Assembly: GCA_030428105.1 (NCBI GenBank)
Contig: JAUIBE010000024.1
Location: 1-37,928, forward strand
Direction: 5' to 3'
DNA length: 37,928 bases
Origin: Gammaproteobacteria bacterium
Lineage (GTDB): Bacteria > Pseudomonadota > Gammaproteobacteria > Xanthomonadales > SZUA-36
The notes beneath the pieces were generated by a model that was not told where the DNA came from, ran no database searches, and saw only the letters and a program-made list of their open reading frames with translations. Within the stretch, counting starts at the first letter, position 1. Every line of letters starts with the position of its first letter. This document shows positions 18,267 to 25,992 of the stretch, one piece after another. The position numbers and the translations under genes were made by a program.

Positions 18267-19342
18267 ACATTCTCCAGAAATATGTCCTCAGGGAGTGGTT
18301 TTGGACACTGCTTGCGGTGGTCGCTGTACTACTCACGGTGATGATTGCGCTCACCTTTGGCGAGTTGCTCAACGACGTGGCGTCGGGCAGCCTGCCCGCC
18401 GGCCTGTTGGGCTTGCTGATGTTCCTGCGCCTGCCCGATGTGCTGAGCAACGTGGTGCCGCTGGCCGTGTTTATCGCCATCACCTGGGGCCTTGGTCGGC
18501 TTTACAAGGACCAGGAAATGGCGGTAATGCGGGCCAGTGGGTTCAGTTGGGCCATGCTGCTTCGCCCCCTGTTCAACCTGCTGTTGCCGGTATCCGCGTT
18601 CATGCTGGTGTGCAGTGTTTTTCTCGCTCCCCAATCTGCCAACCTGCAACAGTTCAAGTTGGAGGAAGCATTCCGCACCGCCACCGAGTGGGGCCTGCAG
18701 ACCGGCCAGTTCCACGTCCTGCGCGGCGGAGACACGGTGCTTTACGTCGAGTCGGTAGAGCCGGATGGGCGCACCCTCAACAACATTTTCATTCAGCAGC
18801 GCGACAACGATCGCGAGCAGGTATGGATTGCCCGCAAGGGCTACTACCGGCTCGATGAGGAAAGCGGCGCACGCTACCTGACGCTGGAAGATGGCCAGAT
18901 CACCGAGGGCGGCCGCTGGGACCTGGATTTCGGGGTGATCGAATTCTCCCGCAATGACCTGCGTTTGCCCCAGCCCGAGTTGCGTGGGGCTTCTGACGAA
19001 ATCGAGGCCCGTCCCAGCCGCGAGTTGCTGCTGTCCGGCGAACCCGACGAGGTCGCCGAAATCCAGTTTCGCATCGCGCCGGCGATCGCCGTGGTGGTCC
19101 TGGGCCTGCTGGCAGTTCCGCTGGCCCACACCGCGCCGCGCGAAGGTCGCGGCGGGCGAATCGTGCTTGGCATGCTCGCCTACGTGGTCTACGCCAACGT
19201 GCTTTACCTGGCGCGGGTTTGGGTGGCCAAGGGCATTCTGCCGCCGTGGCTGGGATTGTGGTGGATTCATATCCTGGTGCTGGTGATCGCGCTGTTCTGG
19301 CTGCGGCGCCAGGGGCGCATGGCCGGGAGCAAGTCGCGATGA
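18263..19342 (+). CDS. lptF: LptF, inner-membrane permease of the LptB2FG lipopolysaccharide exporter
   Basis: LptF and LptG form the transmembrane part of the ABC transporter that extracts LPS for transfer to LptC. The conserved N-terminus LNILQKYVLREWFWTLL aligns with IRYLVRETLKSQL of E. coli, so the coding region must begin upstream of GTG 18317. No in-frame ATG, GTG or TTG exists back to the TGA at 18170. CTG at 18263, six bases after GGAG (18253-18256), is the best start and gives 359 residues (E. coli 366). Helices are at about 13-34, 60-80 and 98-121, then a periplasmic beta-jellyroll, then three C-terminal helices (AIAVVVLGLLAVPLAH, IVLGMLAYVVYANVLYLA, WIHILVLVIALFWL). The stop overlaps lptG as ATGA. 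Confidence 0.92.
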   Translation: MNILQKYVLREWFWTLLAVVAVLLTVMIALTFGELLNDVASGSLPAGLLGLLMFLRLPDVLSNVVPLAVFIAITWGLGRLYKDQEMAVMRASGFSWAMLLRPLFNLLLPVSAFMLVCSVFLAPQSANLQQFKLEEAFRTATEWGLQTGQFHVLRGGDTVLYVESVEPDGRTLNNIFIQQRDNDREQVWIARKGYYRLDEESGARYLTLEDGQITEGGRWDLDFGVIEFSRNDLRLPQPELRGASDEIEARPSRELLLSGEPDEVAEIQFRIAPAIAVVVLGLLAVPLAHTAPREGRGGRIVLGMLAYVVYANVLYLARVWVAKGILPPWLGLWWIHILVLVIALFWLRRQGRMAGSKSR

Positions 19343-20424
19343 TCAAGATTGTCGACCGCTACGTTGGCCTGGCCGCGCTGCAGGGTACGGCGCTGCTTTG
19401 GATTGGCCTTACTGTCCTGTACATGATGATCGCCACGCTGGCCGAGGTGCGGGGCTCGGAAGGCGGCTATGGCGTGGCCGACGCGCTGTGGTTCGTATCA
19501 CTCACCGCGCCGCGAATGGCTTACCAGATCTTTCCCTTTGCAGCCCTGCTGGGCGTGCTGGTTGGCGTGGGAAGCCTGGCCGCGGCCAATGAGCTGGTGG
19601 CATTCCGGACTTCCGGGGTCTCCAGGCTGCGGCTTGCGGTTGCGGCGCTGGGTGGCACCATGCTGCTGGCCATCCCGGTGCTGATCATGGGCGAGTGGGT
19701 GGCGCCACAAGCCGAACACGAAGCGCGTGCCTACCGCCTGAGCGAGCGGGTGGGTTCGGCCATCGTTGGCGGTCCGCGCGGCATGTGGATGCGCGATGGC
19801 AACGACATCGTCAATATCCAGTTGCCCTTGTTGTCAGCGGCAGGCGGCGACCAGGCGGTGGAATTCAACCGGGTGGTGATTTACGGCTTTTCCGACGATG
19901 CCCAGCTTGACACCATTACCCGCGCCCGCAGCGCGCGCCACGATGGCCAGTCGTGGAACCTGGATCGCGTGACCACCGTCCGGTTTGAGGGTGACCTGGC
20001 CAGGCGCACGCGAGAGGAAAGCCAGGTCTGGCCCACCGAGGTTCGGCCCGAGTTGCTGGATTCCGCGGTCACCCGGCCCAAACGGCTTTCGATGCGCGCA
20101 TTGTGGGATTTCCTCGGCTACCTGGGCGATAACGGCCTGGATGATCGGCTGTACCAGGCCGCCTTCTGGGAAAAGGCGTTTTACCCGCTCACCATTGTCG
20201 CCCTGGTGCTGGCCGGTATGCCCTTCGTGTTCGGCTCTTCCCGCACCCAGAACATGGGCGTGCGCATGTTCGTTGGCATGATGCTGGGCGGCCTGTTCAT
20301 GATTGTCAGCCGCGGCCTGCTCAATTTTGGCGATGCGTATGGCATCCCTGCGGTGATTACCAACCTGGTGCCCGCTCTACTGCTGGGCACCGTCGCCATC
20401 CTGGTGCTACGAAGATCGGTTTGA
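19339..20424 (+). CDS. lptG: LptG, inner-membrane permease of the LptB2FG lipopolysaccharide exporter
   Basis: From the ATG at 19339, overlapping the lptF stop by 4 nt, the protein has 361 residues (E. coli 360). The start MIKIVDRYVGLAALQGT is the typical LptG opening. N-terminal helices are at about 13-34, 60-84 and 100-117, followed by the periplasmic jellyroll. The C-terminal helices begin at FWEKAFYPLTIVALVLAGMP, where the Arg/Lys-rich FGSSRTQNMGVRMF loop is also characteristic. The distance to lptF and the shared topology indicate a heterodimer. The ATPase LptB and LptC are not in the window. The 3' end overlaps the convergent RDD gene by 18 bp. Confidence 0.95.
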   Translation: MIKIVDRYVGLAALQGTALLWIGLTVLYMMIATLAEVRGSEGGYGVADALWFVSLTAPRMAYQIFPFAALLGVLVGVGSLAAANELVAFRTSGVSRLRLAVAALGGTMLLAIPVLIMGEWVAPQAEHEARAYRLSERVGSAIVGGPRGMWMRDGNDIVNIQLPLLSAAGGDQAVEFNRVVIYGFSDDAQLDTITRARSARHDGQSWNLDRVTTVRFEGDLARRTREESQVWPTEVRPELLDSAVTRPKRLSMRALWDFLGYLGDNGLDDRLYQAAFWEKAFYPLTIVALVLAGMPFVFGSSRTQNMGVRMFVGMMLGGLFMIVSRGLLNFGDAYGIPAVITNLVPALLLGTVAILVLRRSV

Positions 20425-20883
20425 GGATTTTGGCAGGCGGATAAGCCGGCTGCCGCACGCCTTGTCGTGCCAGGTGCGTTTCAGGGGGTCGAACAGGCTC
20501 CAGGCAAAGCCCAGGCCCGCGGCGGCTGTCGACACCAGCGAAACGGCGAATCGCGCCAGGCATTTTCCCCAACCGGGGGCTTTTCCATCATCGAACACCA
20601 GCTTGCAGCGCCATGCGCGCATGCCCAGGGTCACGCCGCCCTTTCGCCAGCAGCGCGCCAGGTAAAGAAACCAGGTCAGCAGCATGAGCGCGGTCGGGGC
20701 GGGGTCGATGAACGCGGTTTCGTCGCGCAGCGGGGTAAACAGCAACAGCGCGGTCACCGCCATCATCAGCGCAACCACGGCCACGGCATCGTAGAACATG
20801 ACCATCAGCCGCCGTCCCAGCCCGCAGGGCTCGGCGCCGGACGGGCGGTCAGTCCCGGGCATTGGGTTGGGGGTTTCTGGCAA
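20407..20883 (-). CDS. RDD-family membrane protein
   Basis: This 158-residue protein appears to start at TTG 20883, which has GGAG six bases upstream. The internal ATG at residue 8 is the alternative. The RDD hallmarks are present: GLGRRLMVMFYD with Arg24 and Asp32, TLGMRAWRCKLV, and a terminal WHDKACGSRLIRL. Hydrophobic helices lie at about 30-50, 62-79 and 110-130. The family has no fixed function; some members are implicated in ion or proton exchange. It is convergent with lptG and divergent from the TonB-type operon, neither of which defines its role. Confidence 0.85.
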   Translation of the reverse strand: MPETPNPMPGTDRPSGAEPCGLGRRLMVMFYDAVAVVALMMAVTALLLFTPLRDETAFIDPAPTALMLLTWFLYLARCWRKGGVTLGMRAWRCKLVFDDGKAPGWGKCLARFAVSLVSTAAAGLGFAWSLFDPLKRTWHDKACGSRLIRLPKSSNRSS

Positions 20884-20943
20884 GGTGCACTCCGCTTCGG
20901 TTATCCTGATACGCCCGCGCTGCCGGGCGATCAGGGAGTTGGG

Positions 20944-20973
20944 TTGGCGCCCGCAAACAGGTCAACCTGTACT
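20944..20973 (+). promoter_or_regulatory. Candidate promoter with inverted repeat before the TonB-type operon
   Basis: TTGGCG (20944-20949) and TGTACT (20968-20973) are separated by 18 bp, each matching four of six consensus positions. The inverted repeat ACAGGT-CA-ACCTGT (20957-20970) lies in the spacer and overlaps the -10, the placement expected for a repressor site. It does not look like a Fur box. The -35 and -10 are modest, so the call is tentative. Confidence 0.35.
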
Positions 20974-21005
20974 GGCTCCCTTCAAATTCAAGAGTGAAAC
21001 CAGGC

Positions 21006-21794
21006 ATGCCCAATCCGTCACCCCGTAAATTCGTTTCGAGCTTGCTGGCCGTTTGCGCCAGCGCTGTCCTGGTTGGCCTGGCGCCCTCGCTGGTCGAGGC
21101 CCAGGACCTGGAATCACCGCTGCAACTGGAACAGGAAATCAACGACGATGCCGCGCAATCGCAGGCGCGTGTCGATGGCCTGGCCAGCCAAACCGAGGAC
21201 ATGTTAGCCGAATACCGTGCGGTGGTGCGCGAAGTGGAGTCGCTGCGCATCTACAACAACAACCTCGAGCAGATCGTCCAGGACCAGCGTGACGAGGCGC
21301 AGTCCATCAACCAGCAGCTCGCGGGGCTGGAGGATACCAATCGCGGGGTAATCCCGCTGATGCTGGAAATGATCGATACCCTGGGACGCATTGTCGAGGC
21401 GGACATCCCGTTCCGCATCGAGGCGCGCCGGGCGCGGGTAGAACGCCTGCGCGCCATGATGGACGAGGCCGAGGTGACCGCGTCTGAGAAATACCGGCGG
21501 GTGATGGAGGCCTACCGTGGCGAGCTGGAGTTTGGCCGCACCACCGAGGCCTACTCCGCGGAACTGCCCGGCGCGGGCCAGACCGTGGAGTTCCTTCGCG
21601 TCGGCCGAACCCTGCTGGTTTACCAGGCCAGCGATGGCGGAGAAACGGGCTGGTTCAACCCCGCGACGCGGTCGTTCGAGGCGCTGCCGGATCGATACCG
21701 GCAGCAGGTGCGCGAAGGCCTGGCCATAGCGCGCAATGAGAAAGCGCCAGCCCTCGTCACACTGCCGGTGCCTGGCCCGGAGGTGGTGCAATGA
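21006..21794 (+). CDS. DUF3450 periplasmic coiled-coil protein of the TtpC-type TonB cluster
   Basis: From the ATG at 21006 the protein has 262 residues; a GTG at 20994 would add four. The signal peptide covers about 1-32 with cleavage at VEA before QDL. A long coiled coil follows (about 35-120, rich in Gln/Glu/Ala, including LRIYNNNLEQIVQDQRDEA). A conserved segment then includes FRIEARRARVERLRAMMDEAEV and FGRTTEAYSAEL. The C-terminal part has VEFLRVGRTLLVYQ and GWFNPATRSFEALP, diagnostic of DUF3450. Genes of this family precede ttpC in marine gammaproteobacteria with TonB2-like systems. It is exported and overlaps ttpC as ATGA, so it probably acts with TtpC in the periplasm. The molecular role is unknown. 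Confidence 0.85.
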   Translation: MPNPSPRKFVSSLLAVCASAVLVGLAPSLVEAQDLESPLQLEQEINDDAAQSQARVDGLASQTEDMLAEYRAVVREVESLRIYNNNLEQIVQDQRDEAQSINQQLAGLEDTNRGVIPLMLEMIDTLGRIVEADIPFRIEARRARVERLRAMMDEAEVTASEKYRRVMEAYRGELEFGRTTEAYSAELPGAGQTVEFLRVGRTLLVYQASDGGETGWFNPATRSFEALPDRYRQQVREGLAIARNEKAPALVTLPVPGPEVVQ

Positions 21795-23155
21795 TCCTGC
21801 GAGTTGCGCTGGTTTTTTTCGTCATCTTTTCGGCGCCAGGCGTTTGTGCGCAGACCCTGGATGAACTGGAGCAGCTGGTGCGGGAAGCGGCCCGGAGCGA
21901 GGCGCAGATCAACCAGGAGCGCGAGGCCCGCTTCGTGCAAGCGCGCAACAGCCAGCAGCAACTGCTGGCCGAGGCCCGCGAGGAATTGGCCGCGGAAAAT
22001 GCCCGCAGCGAGCGCTTGCGCGACGCCTACGACAGCAACGAGCGCGACCTCGCGGAACTGGAAACCACCCTCGACGAGCGCATGGGAAACCTGGGCGAGC
22101 TGTTCGGGGTGGTGCGGCAGTCGGCAGGCGAAGTGCAATCGGTGCTTGAGGATTCAATGGTCAGCGCGCAAATGCCCGGGCGCGAGGCCTTTCTTTCTAG
22201 CCTGGCGCAGCGCCGGGCGCTGCCCACCGTCCAGGAGTTGCGCCAGCTGTGGTCGGCCATGGTGACCGAGATTGCCCAGTCCGGCAAAGTCGCGCGCTTC
22301 AATGCGCCGGTTGAACTGGCTTCCGGCGAGCGTCGCGACCAGGAAGTGGTGCGTGTTGGGGTGTTCAACGCCGTGTCTGACGGGCGCTTCCTCGATTGGG
22401 ACACCAACAAGAGCGGCGATCACCTCATCGAGCTGGCCCGCCAGCCGGCTGACCGGTTTCGAACACTGGCCGCGGATCTGCAGCAAGCCGCACCCGGCGG
22501 CGCAGTCCCGATGGCGGTGGACTTTACCCGCGGCCAGATTCTCAGGGCGGTGGTCAGGACCAAGACGCCCATGGAGCGTATTCGCCAGGATGGCGGCCCG
22601 GTGGGTTACGTCATCATCGGTATCGGCATTCTTGGCCTGCTGATTTGCCTGTGGAAGGCCTTCGTGCTGTACACCACCGGCGGCAAGATCGCGCGCCAGC
22701 TCAAGAATGCCGAGCCAGACAAGGCGAACCCCCTGGGCCGGGTAATGGCCGTGTTCGCAGCCAACCCGGACAGCGATGTGGAGACCCTGGAACTGAAGCT
22801 GGATGAAGCCATCCTGCGGGAAACTGCGCCGATAGAAACTGGCCTGGGCTTTATCAAGGTGCTCTACGTGGTGGCGCCGCTGCTTGGCCTGCTTGGAACG
22901 GTGGTGGGCATGATCGAAACCTTCCAGCTGATTACCCTGTTCGGGACCGGCGACCCGCGGATGATGGCGGGCGGCATATCCACCGCCCTGGTCACCACCG
23001 TACTTGGCCTGGTTGTGGCGATTCCTTTGACCCTGCTGCACAGCTTTCTGCAGGGCAGGGCGAGGTCGCTGATCCAGGTCCTGGAAGAGCAGGCGGCCGG
23101 CATCGTCGCCCGCCTGGCCGAGCGCAACTCGGGAACCACCAGCGGCAACGCCTGA
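21791..23155 (+). CDS. ttpC: TtpC-like MotA/TolQ/ExbB-family proton channel with periplasmic coiled coil
   Basis: This 454-residue protein is an ExbB homologue with a large N-terminal extension. A signal peptide (about 1-20, cleavage after VCA) is followed by a Glu/Arg-rich coiled coil (about 22-100) and a globular periplasmic region to about 265. Membrane helices lie at about 271-292, 353-378 (IKVLYVVAPLLGLLGTVVGMIETF) and 396-417 (ISTALVTTVLGLVVAIPLTLL). The last two carry the MotA/TolQ/ExbB family pattern. In Vibrio, TtpC is the fourth component required for TonB2-dependent uptake. The gene is locked between DUF3450 and exbB by start/stop overlaps. The name is by architecture and gene order, not by alignment. 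Confidence 0.85.
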   Translation: MILRVALVFFVIFSAPGVCAQTLDELEQLVREAARSEAQINQEREARFVQARNSQQQLLAEAREELAAENARSERLRDAYDSNERDLAELETTLDERMGNLGELFGVVRQSAGEVQSVLEDSMVSAQMPGREAFLSSLAQRRALPTVQELRQLWSAMVTEIAQSGKVARFNAPVELASGERRDQEVVRVGVFNAVSDGRFLDWDTNKSGDHLIELARQPADRFRTLAADLQQAAPGGAVPMAVDFTRGQILRAVVRTKTPMERIRQDGGPVGYVIIGIGILGLLICLWKAFVLYTTGGKIARQLKNAEPDKANPLGRVMAVFAANPDSDVETLELKLDEAILRETAPIETGLGFIKVLYVVAPLLGLLGTVVGMIETFQLITLFGTGDPRMMAGGISTALVTTVLGLVVAIPLTLLHSFLQGRARSLIQVLEEQAAGIVARLAERNSGTTSGNA

Positions 23156-23679
23156 TGGCCGGGTTTTACACCGCAGTCGAGTCTATCCGGGGGTTTGTGG
23201 AGCTTGGTGGCGATGTGCTGTGGGCCATCATGGTGGCCCTGTTCCTGATGTGGACGCTGATCTTCGAGCGCATCTGGTATTTCTACCGCGTTCATCCCGG
23301 GCGGGCGAAGGAAACCCTGCAGGAGTGGGCACAACGCGCCGATACCCGCAGTTGGCATGCCCGCCGAATTCGCGAAGCGATGATTTGCGAGACCTCGATT
23401 CGGCTGAAGCGCAATATCGGCGTGATCAGGGCGTTGGTCGCCATCTGCCCCCTGCTCGGCTTGCTGGGCACGGTGACCGGCATGATCGCGGTATTCGACG
23501 TGATGACGCTGAGTGGAAGCGGTGATGCACGCGCCATGGCCAGCGGCGTTTCCAAGGCCACGGTGCCGACCATGGCCGGCATGGTGGCCGCGCTTTCAGG
23601 CGTCTATTTTGGGACCTGGCTCGACCACAAGGCTTCCACCGAGGTAGAGCGCCTGGAAGACCAGTTGCAGGCCCACTAG
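23155..23679 (+). CDS. exbB: ExbB-type biopolymer transport proton channel (TonB2-associated)
   Basis: This 174-residue inner-membrane protein begins at ATG 23155, sharing one base with the ttpC stop (TGATG). Helices lie at about 21-41, 91-117 and 130-156. The second contains AICPLLGLLGTVTGMIAVFDVM, the ExbB/TolQ signature, and the third has SKATVPTMAGMVAALSGVYF. It is short compared with E. coli ExbB (244), as is usual for ExbB2 proteins partnered with TtpC. It is expected to form the pentameric proton channel around ExbD. exbD follows after 10 bp. Confidence 0.92.
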   Translation: MAGFYTAVESIRGFVELGGDVLWAIMVALFLMWTLIFERIWYFYRVHPGRAKETLQEWAQRADTRSWHARRIREAMICETSIRLKRNIGVIRALVAICPLLGLLGTVTGMIAVFDVMTLSGSGDARAMASGVSKATVPTMAGMVAALSGVYFGTWLDHKASTEVERLEDQLQAH

Positions 23680-23689
23680 GACGGCGAGC

Positions 23690-24094
23690 GTGCGCAGACG
23701 GCATTCACAGCGGGACGATCCTGAGATCAACATCACGCCGATGCTGGATATCGTCTTCATCATGCTGATCTTCTTTATCGTCACCAGTTCATTTACCCGT
23801 GAGACCGGTGTCGAAATCGACAAGCCCCTGGCGGATGAAGCGGGTGCGCTGAGCAACGGCACCATCCTGGTGGCGGTGCGGGACAACGACGACATCTGGA
23901 TGGCCAGTCGCCAGGTCGAGTTGCGCGAGGTGCGCTCGATGGTTGAACGCGCACGCGCTGAAAACCCCGAGGGCAGCGTGGTGGTGGTGGCTGATAAAGG
24001 CGCGCGAATTGGCACCGTCACCCAGGTGATGGACCAGGTGAAGCTGGCTGGCGTCGAAGGCGTCGCCTTGTCCGCGGAGCGTCCCGGTGGCTAA
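23690..24094 (+). CDS. exbD: ExbD-type biopolymer transport protein (TonB2-associated)
   Basis: This 134-residue protein starts at a GTG (23690) with AGGA eight bases upstream. A short basic cytoplasmic tail precedes a single membrane helix (about 18-34) in INITPMLDIVFIMLIFFIV. It contains the invariant aspartate D20 that carries protons in ExbD/TolR. The remaining about 100 residues form the periplasmic domain, with VVVVADKGARIGTVTQVMDQVKLAG as its conserved core. ExbD works inside the ExbB pentamer to energise TonB. The stop overlaps the tonB start by 8 bp. Confidence 0.94.
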   Translation: MRRRHSQRDDPEINITPMLDIVFIMLIFFIVTSSFTRETGVEIDKPLADEAGALSNGTILVAVRDNDDIWMASRQVELREVRSMVERARAENPEGSVVVVADKGARIGTVTQVMDQVKLAGVEGVALSAERPGG

Positions 24095-24731
24095 CGCGGC
24101 TGCGCTCAGGCTGCCGTTGGCCGCGGTGGCGGCGGCCGCTGTCACTTTTGGCCTTTTCCTGGTGATGCACTTGCTGGTCTCCTCGGGCGGTGGGGAACGG
24201 GGCAGGCTGGAGCCGATCGCTGGCATCCAGTTCGGCCCCGTGGAAATACCCGACGAAACCACGATCCGTTCGCGACGCAAACCACCGCCCCCGGAGCCAC
24301 CCGAGAGACGGCCACCGCCACCGAAAATGCAGGTGCCCCAGGCCAACCAGCTCGCCCAGGCGATGCCGGAACTGGATATACCCAACCTGGACGTGCCGCT
24401 CTCCGCCGGTGATGGGTTCTACATCGGCAATTTCCAGCAGGTGGACGCCAGCGCCGAGGGCGACGTGATTCCGGTGGTCGTAATCCGCCCGATGTACCCG
24501 CGCGAGGCCGCCATCAACGGCACCGAGGGCTGGGTGAAGGTGGAGTTCACGATCACGGAGAGTGGCACGGTGAAACGCCCCAGGGTGGTGGAAGCCGAGC
24601 CACCGCGCATCTTCAATCGCGAAGCCCTGCGCGCCATTCTCAAGTGGAAGTTCAAGCCGCGGGTGGTAGATGGCGTGGCGATAGAGCGCCAGGCGACCCA
24701 GGTGATCGAGTTCAGCCTTGATGACTCGTAG
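24087..24731 (+). CDS. tonB: TonB (TonB2-type) energy transducer
   Basis: This 214-residue protein starts at GTG 24087 inside the end of exbD. The single N-terminal anchor is at about 10-31 (LAAVAAAAVTFGLFLVMHLL). A short proline-rich spacer (KPPPPEPPERRPPPPK, about 65-80) crosses the periplasm. The C-terminal domain has the family pattern MYPREAAINGTEGWVKVEF (about 136-154) and REALRAILKWKFKPRVVDG. The short proline region and overall length fit TonB2 rather than E. coli TonB (239). It would pass energy from ExbB/ExbD/TtpC to outer-membrane receptors, none of which is encoded in the window. The stop overlaps the next gene by 11 bp. Confidence 0.93.
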   Translation: MANAAALRLPLAAVAAAAVTFGLFLVMHLLVSSGGGERGRLEPIAGIQFGPVEIPDETTIRSRRKPPPPEPPERRPPPPKMQVPQANQLAQAMPELDIPNLDVPLSAGDGFYIGNFQQVDASAEGDVIPVVVIRPMYPREAAINGTEGWVKVEFTITESGTVKRPRVVEAEPPRIFNREALRAILKWKFKPRVVDGVAIERQATQVIEFSLDDS

Positions 24732-25992
24732 ATTCCTCAAAACGGCCGGCGTTGGCTTCGCCGCCCTGGTCGCGGCGCTGCTGCTTGGCACGCCTGTCCT
24801 CTTCGCCCAGCAATGCGACATCAAGCGCAGCGCACGGGGCGGCGCGTTGGACGAGGTCACCTACCGACAGCTCAACGCCATCTACGAGGCGGTGGGTGAA
24901 GGGCAGTATGACGAGGCTTTTTCCGACCTGGAGCGACTGCTGCAACGGGCCGGCAACAACGAATACATGGCGGCGATCGTCAACCAGGCGATGGCCCAGG
25001 TGGAGTGGTCGCGGCAGAATTACGATGCGGCCCTGAAGCACTTCGAAGCCGCTGTCGCCCTCGATACGCTGCCCGACGAGGCCCATTTCGCGCTGATGTA
25101 CCAGGTGGCCCAGCTTTACTACATGCAAGAGCGCTACGCCGAAGCCCTGGAGCGCTTGCAGTCCTGGTTCTGCACCGCACCTGCGGAAAAAGTGACCTCG
25201 GCCGCCTACGTGCTGGCTGCATCAGTTCACAGCTCGATGGAAAACTACCCTGCCGCCCTGGAGGCCATTGACCAGGCCATCGCCATGGAGGCCGATCCGC
25301 AGGAGCAGTGGTACCAGCTCAAGCTCGGTGTGCACTACCAGCTGGGGCAAAACGCCCTGGTCGCCGAAACCCTCGAATCGATGGTGGCGCTGTGGCCGGG
25401 TCGAAAAACCTACTGGGTGCAGCTAAGCCAGAGTTACTTTGCAATCAACAACGCCGACAAGGCCCTGGCCACCATGGCGCTGGCCTGGCGCAAGGGCCTG
25501 CTCGACCAGGAAAGCGAACTGGTCTATCTCTCAAACCTTTACGCCAACGCCGGCGTGCCGTTCAAAGCCGCCCAGGTGCTGGAGCAGGGGGTTGGCGAAA
25601 AAATCATTGAGCCGAGCGGGGAAAACTGGGCCAGGGTTGCGGGGCTGTGGTATGCCGCGGAGGAACTGGACAAGTCATTGGCGGCCTACGAGGTGGCCGG
25701 CCAGGCCTCGGTCGGCGGCGAAATAGACTTGAGGCGCGGCTACATCCTGGTAGACCAGGAGCGTTGGAGCGACGCGCTCCTGGCCCTCGATGCCGCGCTT
25801 TCCAAGGGCGGCCTGGAAGACCGGGAGCGAGGCGAAGCCTACCTGATGCGCGGCATGACCCAGTTCAATCTTGGCAACCTTGAGGAGGCCGGCGCCAACT
25901 GGCGGCAAGCCAGCCAGTTCGAGCCTTCGCGATCGGCAGCGATGCAATGGATGGCGCACCTCCAGGATGTGCGCAGCGGGGAGGGGCAATAG
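24721..25992 (+). CDS. Exported TPR-repeat protein of the TonB cluster
   Basis: From the ATG at 24721 the protein has 423 residues; a TTG one codon earlier is also open. The N-terminus MTRRFLKTAG has a twin arginine and a hydrophobic stretch ending LFA before QQC, so it is exported. The rest is built of tetratricopeptide-like helical repeats. Examples are MAAIVNQAMAQVEWSRQNYD with the following ALKHFEAAVAL, LYYMQERYAEALERLQSWF, YPAALEAIDQAIAMEADP, and the C-terminal GEAYLMRGMTQFNLGNLEEA. A TPR gene closing the TtpC-type TonB operon is a recurrent arrangement. It is likely a periplasmic scaffold, but this is inferred from position. xerD begins directly after the stop. Confidence 0.85.
   Translation: MTRRFLKTAGVGFAALVAALLLGTPVLFAQQCDIKRSARGGALDEVTYRQLNAIYEAVGEGQYDEAFSDLERLLQRAGNNEYMAAIVNQAMAQVEWSRQNYDAALKHFEAAVALDTLPDEAHFALMYQVAQLYYMQERYAEALERLQSWFCTAPAEKVTSAAYVLAASVHSSMENYPAALEAIDQAIAMEADPQEQWYQLKLGVHYQLGQNALVAETLESMVALWPGRKTYWVQLSQSYFAINNADKALATMALAWRKGLLDQESELVYLSNLYANAGVPFKAAQVLEQGVGEKIIEPSGENWARVAGLWYAAEELDKSLAAYEVAGQASVGGEIDLRRGYILVDQERWSDALLALDAALSKGGLEDRERGEAYLMRGMTQFNLGNLEEAGANWRQASQFEPSRSAAMQWMAHLQDVRSGEGQ

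Noticed and set aside
18317-19342. GTG 18317 as the start of lptF
   Set aside because: It would remove the conserved KYVLRE segment and most of the first membrane helix.
20884-21005. Fur box before the TonB-type operon
   Set aside because: No sequence resembling the AT-rich Fur consensus occurs in the divergent region.
24721-24807. Tat signal on the TPR protein (twin arginine in MTRRFLK)
   Set aside because: The residues after RR do not fit the full S/T-RR-x-F-L-K spacing, and an ordinary Sec signal explains the N-terminus.
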